Shown piece by piece: positions 43,701 through 53,880 of a stretch of 64,000 nucleotides of DNA (position 1 is its first letter; every line of letters begins with the position of its first letter). This DNA comes from Eremophila alpestris peregrina. Lineage: Eukaryota > Chordata > Aves > Passeriformes > Alaudidae. The notes below the pieces were generated by a model. The model was not told the DNA's origin. It was given only the letters and a program-made list of their open reading frames with translations, and did not search any database. Both the position numbers and the translations under genes were made by a program. Location: positions 16,257,492 to 16,321,491 of the forward strand of contig WMCF01000012.1 in assembly GCA_009792885.1 (NCBI GenBank), in the 5' to 3' direction.

Positions 43701-46700
43701 CGTATCTCATGGCTGCTGCTTTAGAGGGGCAATACAATGCAGACTTATTGTAGCACAAATGAGAGCTAGCCCTTGTTTAAAGTCTGTGTTTTTTCCTTTT
43801 GCTAAAAGGTGTTACTTCTGCACAACTGAAATTAGGCATATTCAGCATTATGCTAATTATTCTTTACAGGCACTTAGGACTCATTCAATCTTTCATAAAA
43901 GCATACAACAATTTGGGCCGGAAGGTTCCCAGGGAAGATCACTTAGCTCCAGCCCTTCTGTCGTGCACAGGGACACCTTCCACTACACCAGGTTGTCCAA
44001 AGCCATCCACAGTCTGGCCTTGAACACTTTCACAGATGGGGCATCCACAGCTTCTCTGAGCCAGTGGACATCAAAATGGCAACACTTTGAGTACTTTGAG
44101 TGTGACCATCCAGCTAGCTCCTCCCTCACTGAGTAGTCCATCCATCAAATCCAAATCTTCACAGTTTGGAGACAAAGATGCAGGTGTCAAATGCCTTGCA
44201 CAAGTCCAGGTGAATGATGCCAGTCACTCCTCCCTTACTCACAAACACTGTCACCCCACCACAGAAGGCCACCAGATTACTCAGATGTGATTTGCTCTTT
44301 GTGAAGCCATCAAAAATAATTTCCATGTGCCTTAGAATAGTTTCCAGCAGGAACTGCTCCATGATTTTGCCCGGCACCAAAGGGAGACTGGCTAGCCTGC
44401 AGTTCCCTGGGTCTCCCTCATTTCCCCTTTTTTAAAAAGGAGATTGTGCTTCTCCTTTTTACAATCAGTGGGAGCCTTACTTGAAGTTGCCTGCTACAAC
44501 TTCTCAGCTATGATGGATAGTGTCTTTGCCTCTTCCTCCACCCTCAGAATCCAAACATGCATCTCATCAGGTCCCATGGATTAGTGCACCTTCAGATACC
44601 TCAGATGGTCTCCAACCTGGTCTTTTCCTACAGTAGGTCTTCATTCTGCCAGTCCTTGCTTTTGCCCCCTGCAACTCAGGTTACTTTTCCTTGGTTATGG
44701 GCACAAGAAAATAGATATTGTGTAAGACTCCTGGGCTGGAGGTGGGTATGAAGGGATTGCATGAACTGAGGTGGCATAACAGCCACACATTTCTGGCTAG
44801 GCTGTCCACCTTCACCAGGACTCCAGTGAATAATTTCTCTTAGACCTGGGCACTTATCAGACTTCATTCTTTGCCAGGAACATCAGCCCCTTCTCTGTTG
44901 TCTTTGTTTCAAGTGAAAAGGTCTGCACAGATGTATGGACTTGATCCATGGTTTCCTCTGTGTTCCTGCCAGTATCTGCTGGGCTGGAATGGTGGGATGC
45001 TGCTGGCATGCAGGGCAAATTCCAGCACAGCCTCAGGCAAGGGTAGACACGTGAAATGTGCTTCTGCAAAGACCACACATGTGCCAGCAGTGTGTCAGTG
45101 GCCACATCTGCCCTTTGGAACAAAGACTACACAGGACAGCAGTTCTGCAGGCAAACCCTCTTGCTCCCTCTCTCGTTCTTCTCTGCCCACAGGGCCTCTT
45201 GCAAGCACCAGGGGGATTCCTGTCCTCTGCAACTCATCCTTTCCTCCCCAAGCTCTCTGAGCTGTGTTTGATGCCATGTGCTTGCTGAGAGGAGCTAAGA
45301 AAAGCAACCAGTGTTTCCACTGTTTTTCCAGTTGCATTGGAGAGTTGCGCTGCAGGCCACTGAGAGCACAAACATGGGTCTTACAGCATCTCTCTGAATT
45401 TGGGAATGGAGGTGATCATTTGGCCCCACTTTTTAAATTCCTCACAGGCTCCCCTGTGCCCTTTGGCCTGCCAGATGTGCCCCTGTTGTGCTCAGGGGCA
45501 GACAGAGGCTGATACATCACCCAGATCCCAGCTGGGCATGGACCATGCTGAGCACAGCCCAAGGGCTGGGTGGGAGAGATCAGAAAAGGCAGACAGAGCC
45601 CACAGCTCATTCCCATACTCAAAGAATCCAGTGACTGGAGAGAACCGCTGCAGAGGAATGCACCAGCATCAGAAATGATCCTGGGAGTTAACAATTAACA
45701 GTCTGACAGAGGGATGGGTATGGCAAAAAAAGCTTGCTTGCCTTGCAGAGGGGCAGTGCACACCAGCAGGGCAGCCTGAGGGACGGCCAAACCCTATTTA
45801 CCTCCTGCACACAGAGCACCCTGCCAGCAGTGCCCAAACACCAGAGCCCCTCCAGGGCTTGCCTCCTGCTCACATTCCTGCGGCTGCAGAGGAGCTGATC
45901 CCCCTGTCACAGCACTGACACCATCTGATCCAGGCATCTACAGCTGCTCAGAGTCCCTCCTGGTGGCATTTCTGATGATTGCCTGGAAATCTCTGCTTCT
46001 CTGCAGAATGGGGAAGAGAAGACACTTTCAGTCTGTGCCTGTTTTTGTCTCAAGAACATTGCTGATCACAATCCAACTTGGTCTCACATCTCCAATAAAT
46101 CCAAGTGTGTCAGGCATGTGATTACAACTTGAGGCTCGTTGGGGAAAGTAATCCATGGCTGCTGGGCGCAGTCAAGATGCATAGGCTGGGAGAGACACCT
46201 CTGTCCTCATCCTCCTTACACTCCTTTCTAAACCATTCCATAAAAAATTGCCATGGGAAAAGGGCACCTTGGAACAAAGGAGCCTGTGCTCTAGCCTAGG
46301 GTGGTTTTTATGTGCTTTGGAGGTTTCCATGGGAAGATGTCAAGGGACCTCCACTGAAGAGATGGAACACCCTGCTTGTGCAAAGCAGTTGGAGGTACTT
46401 GAGGGGCCAGCACACTGATGGAGAAAGGAGAGTGCTCAGACAGAAAGGGGAAAGAAACACTCAGCTTCCAACCTAGTAGGGATTAACAGCAAGTGGGAGA
46501 GTAATGGAGCAGTTCTCAGACACTGTTTTTTACCCTGCACAGTGGTATGCTGAGAGCCGCCCACAGGCTCTCTGCCCCAACTAGATGAAGGAGGCTGAGT
46601 CAAGAGAAATTTCAGCAAGGAAAATATGGTGTAGATGTGACCAAATAGGCACCTTTTGTAATGTGCAATGTGTGCTCACTGTGAAATGGGAAATACTGAA

Positions 46701-49700
46701 TGCCTAAGACAGGAGTGGCAACAAAAGGTTGGTCTATTTGACTCCTAAAGGCAGAGATACTTACTGTTTTGGTTTTTTTCCTAGTTGATGCTATTAAATA
46801 AATACCCTCCTCACTGATACTGTTTATTGCCCATGAATATAGAAAGGCTTTTTCAGAAATATCTGAACTGCCTGTCTCTGCTGCAAGGAGTTATGTGCCT
46901 GGCAGGCTAAACAAAGCCCCAGCATGGGCCAGAAAGGGAGGGTGAGGAGAAAGGAGAAATGCTGATAATTCAGGTCAGGCTCCTGGGTTCAGCCCTTTGC
47001 TAAACAGCAAAAAGTGTCCTTTCTTAAACTATATTATCTCACACACAAAGAATAAAGGACAAGGTGAAATCTAAGAAGCAGTAGGTGAAGTTCAACCCTT
47101 TTGGCAGGGCAGCTGAGCAGCTGAGAGAGGTGACAACAAAGTGCACTGCAGTCTTGCTGTGTCTGATGCCATGTGCTTGCTGAAAGGAGCTAAGAAAAGC
47201 AATCAGTCTTTCCACCAGTGGAGAGCTGTATTGCAAGGCACTGAGAACACAGACATGAGTCTTGCAACATCTCTGTACTTGTCACCAGCAACCAAAGCTG
47301 CTGAGCAGGTCTTAAAGAGTGATGGAGCACAGAGACCCTGGGGAAGCTCTGCTTGGGAGTCATGGCAGGGAAAGGGGGTGGCAAAGCAAGTCACTGAACA
47401 AGGCATTGTGAGAAGAGCTGGGAAATGGTGGCACTTTATCCTGTATTGGTCTACCAGATGTTAAAGGACATCTGACACATGCCTTAGAACAGGAAGCAAA
47501 ATTCATGTTTCCTAAATCTGTGCTCTGGTGATGGAAGTGGAAGCATGATGGAGCACACACTCCTAGGATGTTAAGCCCCAGGCATTCCTCTGCAGTACCT
47601 CTAAGCACTCATGTTCCCCACAGGACTGCTCTAGGCACTGTTTGGAATTTGGCTGATACAAAAGCTTTCAGATTGGCTATGGCTTAGTTTTATCTACCAC
47701 CCTCCCACCCCCAGTCACTGCAGCTGTGCTCCTTAGTTAGAAGAAGTTAGAACTTCTTGTCAGCTGCCACTAGATCACTACACAGTGTCAAGCAAGGCTG
47801 ATGAAAAAGGGGTCGGGGCCAGCTTGGATCCCAGACCCTTTCTTTGCACAGAAAGTCCTGTCCTAGAAGCTTCTCCATCTGCTTTCCTGGTGCACTGGGA
47901 CTGTGAGGGGAGGAGAGTTTTGTACAGGTATGGCACTTCAGGGAGGAAAAACACCCCGTGAGAGCAGCACAGCAAGACAATAAGGTGACACAATGCACCC
48001 TGCTGAGTGCACAGTGTCCCTGTGATAGGATAAACAGAGCAGCAGGGCCAACCACATCCTGTGCCTGTGGCTGCACTGCTGTTCCCTGCACTGTTCTCTG
48101 TGGCACTGTGCACAACGGGTTGTACCCTGTACCTGCCGAGGGTGTGGGATATACTCAGGGATCCCACCCTGTTGTTCCCTCTCTCTGTCCAACAGCATTT
48201 CCCAGCCCCACTGCCACTGTCAGCCCGTTTCACCCTAGCGGGGATGAGGGAGATCCTCCTGCCTTACTCAGGCCATCTTCCTTGCCCTGTCCCTCTGCAA
48301 GAGAAGTACCCTGATCCATCAGGCTGGACCTCAGCAGAGGTGCCAGGATGGGATGAGCCCACTTCGGATAAGCAGCAGGGCTGCTCACACTGCTGGGTGC
48401 GGCCACCACATGTTTTTGTCTCAGTTCCTCTTTTCACAAGCACCAAGGTGCGAACTCAGCACTATCATCTCTGTCACAGGCAGCCCCAGACTCCTCTGGG
48501 GATGTCTGAGTGACTGAGATCTGCAGAGTGTGACAAGGTCCCTCTTGCATCCCACTGTACGCAACATCTGGTCTTAGTGTCCACCTTGAAAACAAACAGG
48601 AAAGCTACACAACGCTTGGACATGGTTGCACATGCTGGCCTGGGAGAACATCTTCCGCAGGTATCTGCACAACGGGAAGACACTCTGGGCAGGAGAATGT
48701 CCTCTGTTGCAGTTTTAGCCCTTGTTTTTTGTGTGGCAGTGTACTGTGCTTACACTCTCTGCACTACATGGACACATTTTCCCTGGAAACAGGCTCCCAT
48801 GACACCTCTCACATAGTACAGACCCTGATGTGACTTCATATCAGCAATTAAAGTTTCTGATCCCATTCCCTGTACTCTGTCACAGCCACTAGATTAGCTG
48901 TTTTCTCTAACCTGCATCCACCCAGATACAACACCACTGTCAACCAGGATGACATAATTAGATGCTAGTTTAATGATTTTTATCACCTAGCTCCAAGTTT
49001 AATGATTTTTATCACCTAGCTCCAAAAAGAAATTAGTTTAGAGAAATGCTCCAATTCAGACAGATACAGAACAATGCAAGATCACAGTTCATGCACCCAC
49101 AGCTCAATTGCCAGACAGTGCAGCCTCCTGGGAGGACAGATAGCATGTGAGTCTGCAAATTCCCACTGACTCTGTTGGCATCAAAGTGTGTAGCCAGTGT
49201 AGGAGAAGCCCAGCAGAACCCTGGGGGTGCCTGATCCTTCCAGAACCAAGAAGTCCATTAAAGAGCAATTGCAGACTATTATAACTCCTGTCCCCAGGCT
49301 TTCCCAGGGGCTCAGTTCATGGCCCCTCAGGTCTTTGTTGGGCACCAGCACCCATCTCCTCTGTGGTGAAGACATGGCACTCCAACACTGTGCAAGCACA
49401 GATGGACACCTTGTATTTACAGCTCCATGGAAGAACACGACAGACTCTGCAGAGGCTTTCCCAGCACCCCAAACTTTGCAGCCCTCCATCCCCAAACAGA
49501 ACTCTGCCTAACCACAACCCAGCCAGTGGACTTGGCCCCAGTGTGGACATCAGACCTCTCTGATACAGCTGCTGTATCCTGCATGCCACGAAGTTGCCTA
49601 ACAGCTCTGCAAAAGCAGCACAGTAAAACCTTCTCTTGGCAGCAGAGAAGGGAGCACTGCTTACCTCTTTGTGGGGATTTTCCATCATTTTTGGGAGAGG

Positions 49701-49767
49701 GCTTAGGACGATGTTGTGTTGCCATCAGAGGTGTGAGGAGCAGGAGAAACATCCATTGTAGGGCCAT
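25715..49767 (-). CDS. Gene C: receptor tyrosine phosphatase with CCP/FN3 ectodomain
   Basis: Twenty-nine exons, all phases consistent, give 1313 aa. First exon 49665-49767 (signal peptide MALQWMFLLLLTPLMA); last exon 25715-25789 (ends TYGNFK). Order: four CCP-like modules (35-332), three FN3 modules (333-656), membrane span (about 669-691), juxtamembrane segment, D1 (about 714-1046) and D2 (to 1313). D1 has KNRY (782-785), WPD (915-917) and the HCSAGIGRTG loop with Cys950, so it should dephosphorylate phosphotyrosine. D2 has WPM and TCWDGASRSG in place of WPD and HC(X)5R and is probably inactive. D2 and the membrane-proximal FN3 look most like the R2B (PTPRK/M/T/U) group, but CCP modules replace the MAM and Ig domains normal there. 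I do not recognise a named orthologue. Neighbours A and B carry related ectodomains on the opposite strand. Exons are listed in the block entries. Confidence 0.9.
26226..26231 (+). repeat. Left target-site duplication GTTTTG
   Basis: GTTTTG directly precedes the LTR at 26232 and is repeated at 26638-26643 directly after it. Confidence 0.85.
26232..26637 (+). mobile_element. Solo LTR (6-base duplication, ERVK-like) in gene C intron 28
   Basis: The 406-base AT-rich element starts TGTTACAGATGGG and ends ATTTTGACA, is flanked by perfect GTTTTG duplications, and has CCAAT-like sites and a TATAAAA box (about 26560) at the expected place for transcription on the plus strand. A 6-base duplication is typical of ERVK-type integrases. 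It lies antisense to gene C, 44 bases inside the intron after exon 28. No viral coding region remains. Confidence 0.85.
29764..35228 (-). other. Gene C D1 catalytic phosphatase exons
   Basis: Exons in transcript order: 35086-35228, 34862-34949, 34213-34283, 33790-33826, 32963-33060, 32676-32792, 31405-31562, 31191-31326, 29764-29913. They encode the helical lead-in (IPVEELLEALKMFRREE), NKNRYKSIIPYDHCRVVL, GYINASYVD, FFIAAQGPLAGTVVDFWHMIW, CEQYWPE, HYLLWPDHGVP, VLVHCSAGIGRTGTFIALD and QQLREQRVSMVQTKEQY. All residues needed for the Cys-based mechanism are present: the phosphate loop Cys and Arg, the WPD Asp, and the late Gln (MVQTKEQY). The exon split of the signature (TGC AG | T) is clean. Confidence 0.92.
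32170..32195. repeat. Perfect 9-base stem-loop in gene C intron
   Basis: GTGTGCTCC at 32170-32178 pairs exactly with GGAGCACAC at 32187-32195 across an 8-base loop. A direct repeat of TGTGCTCCTTATTGGAG is superimposed. It lies in the intron between exons 32676-32792 and 31405-31562. Confidence 0.7.
35522..35860 (-). other. Gene C membrane and juxtamembrane exons
   Basis: Exon 35755-35860 (phase 1-2, 106 bases as in gene B) encodes the stalk and the span MALALTVAFLVLGILLLFVV followed by FR. Exon 35522-35586 encodes RLKHNSSKALENSTIPLRG, the basic start of the cytoplasmic side. The matching exon is where genes A and B end their similarity: A goes on to a tyrosine-bearing tail, B stops. Confidence 0.85.
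36313..38836 (-). repeat. Inverted repeat arm 2 (partner 19762-23078)
   Basis: This is the gene C copy of the FN3 segment. It is nearly identical to gene B in reverse orientation, with sharp boundaries near GGATATGAAC (36311-36320) and AACTCCTCC (about 38836). The spacer between arms is 13.2 kb and holds the gene B tail and all phosphatase exons of gene C. Confidence 0.93.
36395..38675 (-). other. Gene C FN3 exons (three modules)
   Basis: Exons in transcript order: 38385-38675 (FN3-a), 37941-38038 and 37267-37462 (FN3-b), 37021-37132, 36666-36900 and 36395-36434 (FN3-c). Lengths are 291, 98, 196, 112, 235 and 40, the same as in gene B. FN3-b and FN3-c proteins are identical to gene B in the parts compared. 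FN3-a differs at a few residues (for example FSRLLMTK against FSWLFMTK). Confidence 0.92.
39239..41979 (-). other. Gene C CCP-like exons (four modules)
   Basis: Exons in transcript order: 41797-41979, 41008-41235, 40330-40572, 39239-39478, each phase 1-1. The first is a near copy of gene A exon 2 (KCEAPSNWD ... WNETPTC). The others start CQQPQWDS, CPKPQWDA and CQRPPWDS. The acceptor of the 39239-39478 exon is unusual: a short deletion relative to gene B removed the usual CCCAG and splicing must use GATGGAAG. This is the weakest junction of the gene, but phase is kept. Confidence 0.85.
41605..42285 (-). repeat. Inverted duplicate block, gene C copy (partner 7890-9212)
   Basis: This block covers the first CCP exon and its flanking introns. 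It matches the gene A copy on the plus strand and keeps the LTR-free version of the integration site at about 41980-41990. Confidence 0.85.
42290..43925 (-). other. Gene C intron 1, right of the duplicate block
   Basis: I see no exon, RNA gene or named repeat here. The whole intron 1 of gene C runs from 41980 to 49664 and is the longest of the gene. Confidence 0.5.
43940..44720 (-). mobile_element. CR1 LINE fragment with reverse-transcriptase remnant
   Basis: Read on the minus strand, the sequence gives a broken reverse-transcriptase stretch: DLCKAFDT at about 44170-44200 and GKIMEQFLLETILRHME and FDGFTKSKSHLSNLVAF upstream of it. This is followed by the CR1 3' UTR (TGGATGCCCCATC, then CAAGGCCAGACTGTGGATGG-like text). 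Deletions and frameshifts make it non-functional. Confidence 0.85.
45265..45410 (+). repeat. Dispersed repeat, copy 1 (partner 47153-47285)
   Basis: A stretch beginning TTTGATGCCATGTGCTTGCT and continuing through GAGCTAAGAAAAGCAA and AGTTGCGCTGCAGG to GCATCTCTCTGAATTTG recurs 1.9 kb away in the same orientation with moderate divergence. Family unknown. Confidence 0.7.
47153..47285 (+). repeat. Dispersed repeat, copy 2
   Basis: This is the second copy of the repeat at 45265-45410. It lacks about 16 bases after TTTCCAC. Both copies lie in gene C intron 1, where I see no other feature between 44.8 and 49.6 kb apart from the tandem repeat at 48968. Confidence 0.7.
48968..49025. repeat. Two-copy 29-base tandem repeat
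   Basis: The unit GTTTAATGATTTTTATCACC followed by TAGCTCCAA occurs twice in direct succession without differences, a recent slippage or duplication in gene C intron 1. Confidence 0.85.
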
Positions 49768-49901
49768 GTTTGCCTCTACTCCCAGGGCAGGATTGAGGTC
49801 TCAGCCACACCAGCTGCCTCACTGCACACCCATCTGATTGTGAGTGGTGCAAGTACAGAAAGGAAACACGCACGCAGAGAAATCACATTTGGTGCTAGAG
49901 G

Positions 49902-49911
49902 CTTCCTCATT
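49902..49911 (-). promoter_or_regulatory. GAGGAAG (PU.1/ETS-like) element of gene C
   Basis: On the minus strand AATGAGGAAG lies 135 bases before the gene C ATG. It is followed by AGCACCAAATGTGATTTC, which aligns with the gene A flank (TGCACCACATACGATTTC). The spacing is the same in all three paralogues. Confidence 0.4.
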
Positions 49912-52700
49912 GGAGAGGGAAACTCCACCAGTGTCAACACTGCCTTCTTTCTCTTTCAGCTCCATGACCCTTTTGCAATCTTGCTGTCTCTAATTTCTTG
50001 TCTGAACACACAGTTTTTAGGTCTTCTACCAGGACCAGCTATTAACCACAACTGGGTTGCCTCCTCTCCCAGCACAGATCTAAGAACTTGTGAGGTGTTC
50101 AGGTTCATGGCTGGGTTTTAGCAGGAAGATGTGGCTTCTATACTCACCCAGAAAGTCAAGCAGTGACTGCATCAGGACAATACTCACCTTGTTACTGCCT
50201 TGATAAGGACTGTGATAAAATGGACTTCTGAAGGGCACAGACAATTATCTGGCAGTGTGTGCCATGGGTAAGAAAGCCAAGGTTTTGGCAGGTTGGGTGC
50301 TCAGGACTGGGTTAAGAGTAGATGCTTGGGCAGAAGAGCCTGGGAGGCCTTGAGTTCAACTGCTGTGGCACGTGGTGTTATCATATCTTCGTGGGAGCAG
50401 GAATGACCATGAAGGGGTGGGAGGCCAGCACAGGCAGTGGGGCAGAAAAGGGACTGCTGGTGAGGCTGTCTGTGCAGCTGGAGGCTGATGGCACTGGCCA
50501 CAGCAGCAGACCCAACCATCAGAGGAGGTCCAGGGCAGGACCTGATGAATTTGTGTTTTCCCAGCTGCCTAGCTGGATGTGCCTGGCCTGCATCCCAACT
50601 GAAACTCACAACTAGGAGAAAAGCAAGCCCTCAGGTCTTCTCTGAGGCTTCGCAGCCAGGCTGCATTGACATTGGCTGTGATGGGTCTCTGTTGTGCTCC
50701 TCAGCAAGGAGCTTGCATACCTGGGGTCAGTCTCTGCTTTCCGCTGATATGCACATACCCTGCAACAGCAGCAGCATTGAGTAGGCTAGTGCAGGGTGGC
50801 CCTCTCCAAATATATTCCCCCCAGCCATGCATAAAAACTAAGCCTGAGCCAATCATGGTAGAATTCTGGTTTTCTTCTTTTTCTGCCAGTGTAGGAGCTT
50901 CTTGGGGGCAGATACTTCTGCAGTCTTTTACCTCTCAGGGACAGAGCAGGGGACTGCCCAGATACATTCCCTCCTAGGCTCAGAAAATCAGTCTCCCTTG
51001 TCTATGTTTCACCTCTTTCTGCAACAGAGCTGGAGTCCCCACCTCCATGAACTTGCCTTTTTATTTCCTTTGTTCAAATAGAAAGCTCACCCACAGAGGG
51101 TTCATTGTACTCGAACATACTTGCCCTGGAAAAGGCATTCTGAGGCTGCATGTGCACAGACAGAACACTGGCATGGCAGCAGGGCACAGCCTAGGAGGTG
51201 CTTGGGAGACAGGTGTGCTCTGTCTCAGGATGTGGGAGGTTTTGGGAGCGGAGGGAAGCAGCTGCTGCTCTGCCTCCACCAACAGCAGCAACTCAGAGGT
51301 CACCTCACCTTGCCCCTTGGTGTGTCTGGGCCTTTCAAGAAAAAAATTAAAGAGCTGCTAAGTGTCAGTAGGAATAGGTTCTTCAGCTTGGAGGATCTTT
51401 GCAAAATAGGTAGGAGAATTCCATAAATTAAAATAAATTTAAAAGTCTAAAAAAATCACATCCCTAGTCCCACTCTGCACCACTCCCAGCAGAACAATAG
51501 CTCTCAGCTCCTATGTTACCAGTATCTGGCATCTCTGAAAATCCCCCATGGCCCTATGTGTAACCTCAAAAGCCATGGACAAAGTGTGGCAGTTCGTCAG
51601 GAAGCTCTCTAATTCTTCACACTTCCCCTTGCTCCACATCACAAAAATTCAGCCTTGAGTGTAACTTGGGCTCTGGCAGGGAGGATGGAGGGGTGTTGCA
51701 AGACAGTTCTGCTTTCTCCAGAGGGTCAAGCCTCTTCTGATCACACCAGGCAAACCAAAAGCCACACAGACAGCTGCACCCAGCAGGTCTGGCCCAGCTG
51801 GGAGGATGGACAGGCTGGATTTCAGCAGGTGTAAGCAAGGAGCTGCATCCTGCTGCATGCCAGGGTCTAGGCATGCTGCAGTGCCAGGGTCCAGGCATGC
51901 TGCCAGGAGTGTGCCCCATTTCACCACCAACCTTGCAGGGCTCTGGCACTGGAGCCATGTTTTGTGTTGCCCCAGGGGCATCACTCTGCTGTGAGGACAC
52001 GCTCTCCTGTCGACCCTACAGACGTTGTGGCAGATCTGGAGTTCTTGAAGTGTTTGCAAAAAGGGCTGCTGGCTGCTTCTACAGGCTGCTCTTTGCTCAC
52101 TTTTTTGTTTGCTTTATCAAGAATTTATGTCCTATGTGTCTGATACTATTTTTGTCCTCTAGACATGACTTCTCTTTGAAAGATTCTCTCTGTTTTGAAT
52201 AACCTCTGGCCCTGGTGGTTATTCCTGCTGCTTTGTCTCTACCTTTTGATACCAGGAGCTCTGAATGGCTGCCTTAACTCTTGGCAGGATTGCTGGACAC
52301 TGTGACCGTGCTGCTTTATCTCTTTCCTCATTTCTACATATTTCTCCTTTTTGATGCTGATTAAGATACCTCTGGGCTTTTCAGTATTTGGTAATTATGC
52401 AATGCCATGGAAACAAAGCATGTTGTGGCTGTCACCAGCAGGCAGCCCTGGGAACATGCTTGGCCCATATTTCCTGCATTTCCTCATCTTCCGCCCAGTC
52501 TCATGGTACATGTGGAAAGCCACACACTGACACCTTGCTTGGCCCTGCCTGGTATTGCAAACAAGTTATAAGAGTGCTTGAAGACCAACAGCAGTAGCAC
52601 TATACCCTGCCCCTTTCTTTCATTTGGGATCTCTGTTCCCAAATATGTATCCATGGTGCAAAGAGGTCTGCATCGTCAGAAGCAGGGGCCCTGTGGCCGT
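49912..52700. other. Intergenic DNA between gene C and RUSC2, part 1
   Basis: No gene is recognised. It holds a two-copy imperfect tandem repeat near 51850-51905 (CCAGGGTCTAGGCATGCTGC and CCAGGGTCCAGGCATGCTGC). Open frames are short and have no family match that I know. Confidence 0.45.
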
Positions 52701-52704
52701 ACCT

Positions 52705-52995
52705 TGGAGAACCACAGAATCACAGAATGAGCTGAGTTGGAAAGGACCCACATTGATTACTGAGTCCAAATTTTTGCTGTGCACAGGACTTCCCCAAGAG
52801 TCACACCATGTGCCTAAGAGCACAGTCCAAACTTCTTGAGCTCTCTCAGGCTTGGTGGTGTATCCACTTCCCTGGGGAGCCTGTTCCAGTGCCCAACCAC
52901 CCTTTGGGTGAAGAACCTTTTCCTAATATCTAAACCTCCCCTGACGTAACTCCAGGCCGTTCCCTCACGTCCTGTCACTGGTCACTACAGAGAAG
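52705..52995 (-). mobile_element. CR1 LINE 3' end
   Basis: The plus strand begins ACCACAGAATCACAGAATGA, the reverse complement of the CR1 terminal repeat. It then runs through GAGTTGGAAAGGACCCAC, TTCCAGTGCCCAACCACCCT and GGGTGAAGAACCTTTTCCTA, the well-known CR1 3' UTR. It is a 5'-truncated copy. Confidence 0.9.
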
Positions 52996-53727
52996 AAACC
53001 ATTATCTGAGAGTTCTTCTGCCAGCTGCTGGAAGTCAGTGCTTGCACTCACACATGCTCCTCCCCTGCATGATGCTCTCCAGGAGCTGCATCTGGCTTGC
53101 CAGCCCTCCCCTGACATGGAACACATGGAGCTGCTGGTGCCAGACTGGCCCTTGCCCCAGGAGCATCCCAGCCAGGGGGAAAGGGCCCTGGGCTGTGAAA
53201 ACTGCTCATGGGCAATGCTGCTACTGAAGTTCACTCAGAGGAGGCCTTGTGGGTTCCAGTGTACAGCTGAAGGCACTGAGGCAGCGAGGGAGTCGGCAAA
53301 GGGCCTGGGGAGGAAGGCAGAACAGCAGGAGCCGATTTCAGCACCGAGCCCCAGGGTGGTGCCACAACAGCAACACTGTCCTCCCTCCAGCTGGAGGGGA
53401 ACCAGGCTGTGCCCAGTGTCAGCCTAGCCTCAGCCCTCCTGGCCTGCTGCCACAACTGGGGTCTCACTGACCAGGGACCTGGGAAGTGGCTCCTGTAACT
53501 CCAGGCTGGGACAGAGGCAGTACAGGGAGCTGGCTTGTCCCCAGGCTAGGCTGCAGCTGGGATGTCCCGCTGTTTTGAGCTCACACACAGCTCTCAGGGG
53601 TTAATATGAGCTTGTACTTAGTTTTACAACCCCAAACTAGTGGCCACAAATATGCCAGAGTCATTTGCATGCCCATCCCCAACCTGGCAGGCCCTACCCA
53701 TCATGACACAGCTGCTGAATGGAAACT

Positions 53728-53880
53728 TGTGGGATTTCAAGTGTTCAGGGATGGGGCTGGACTGGATGGGCCTTGGAGCAACTTGGTCTGGTGAGTGGCA
53801 TCCCTGCACACAGTAGCAGGGGTGGAAATATATGGTCTTTTATGTCCCTTCCAACCCAAACCATTCTTTGATTCTATGAG
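53728..53880 (+). mobile_element. CR1 LINE 3' end
   Basis: TTCAAGTGTTCAGGGATGGG, GGAGCAACTTGGTCTGGTGA and CCCTTCCAACCCAAACCATT followed by GATTCTATGAG are CR1 3' UTR and its terminal repeat on the plus strand. Confidence 0.9.

Noticed and set aside
53038..53427. 129-codon plus-strand frame beside a CR1 element
   Set aside because: It begins next to CR1 sequence and shows no domain or splice context.
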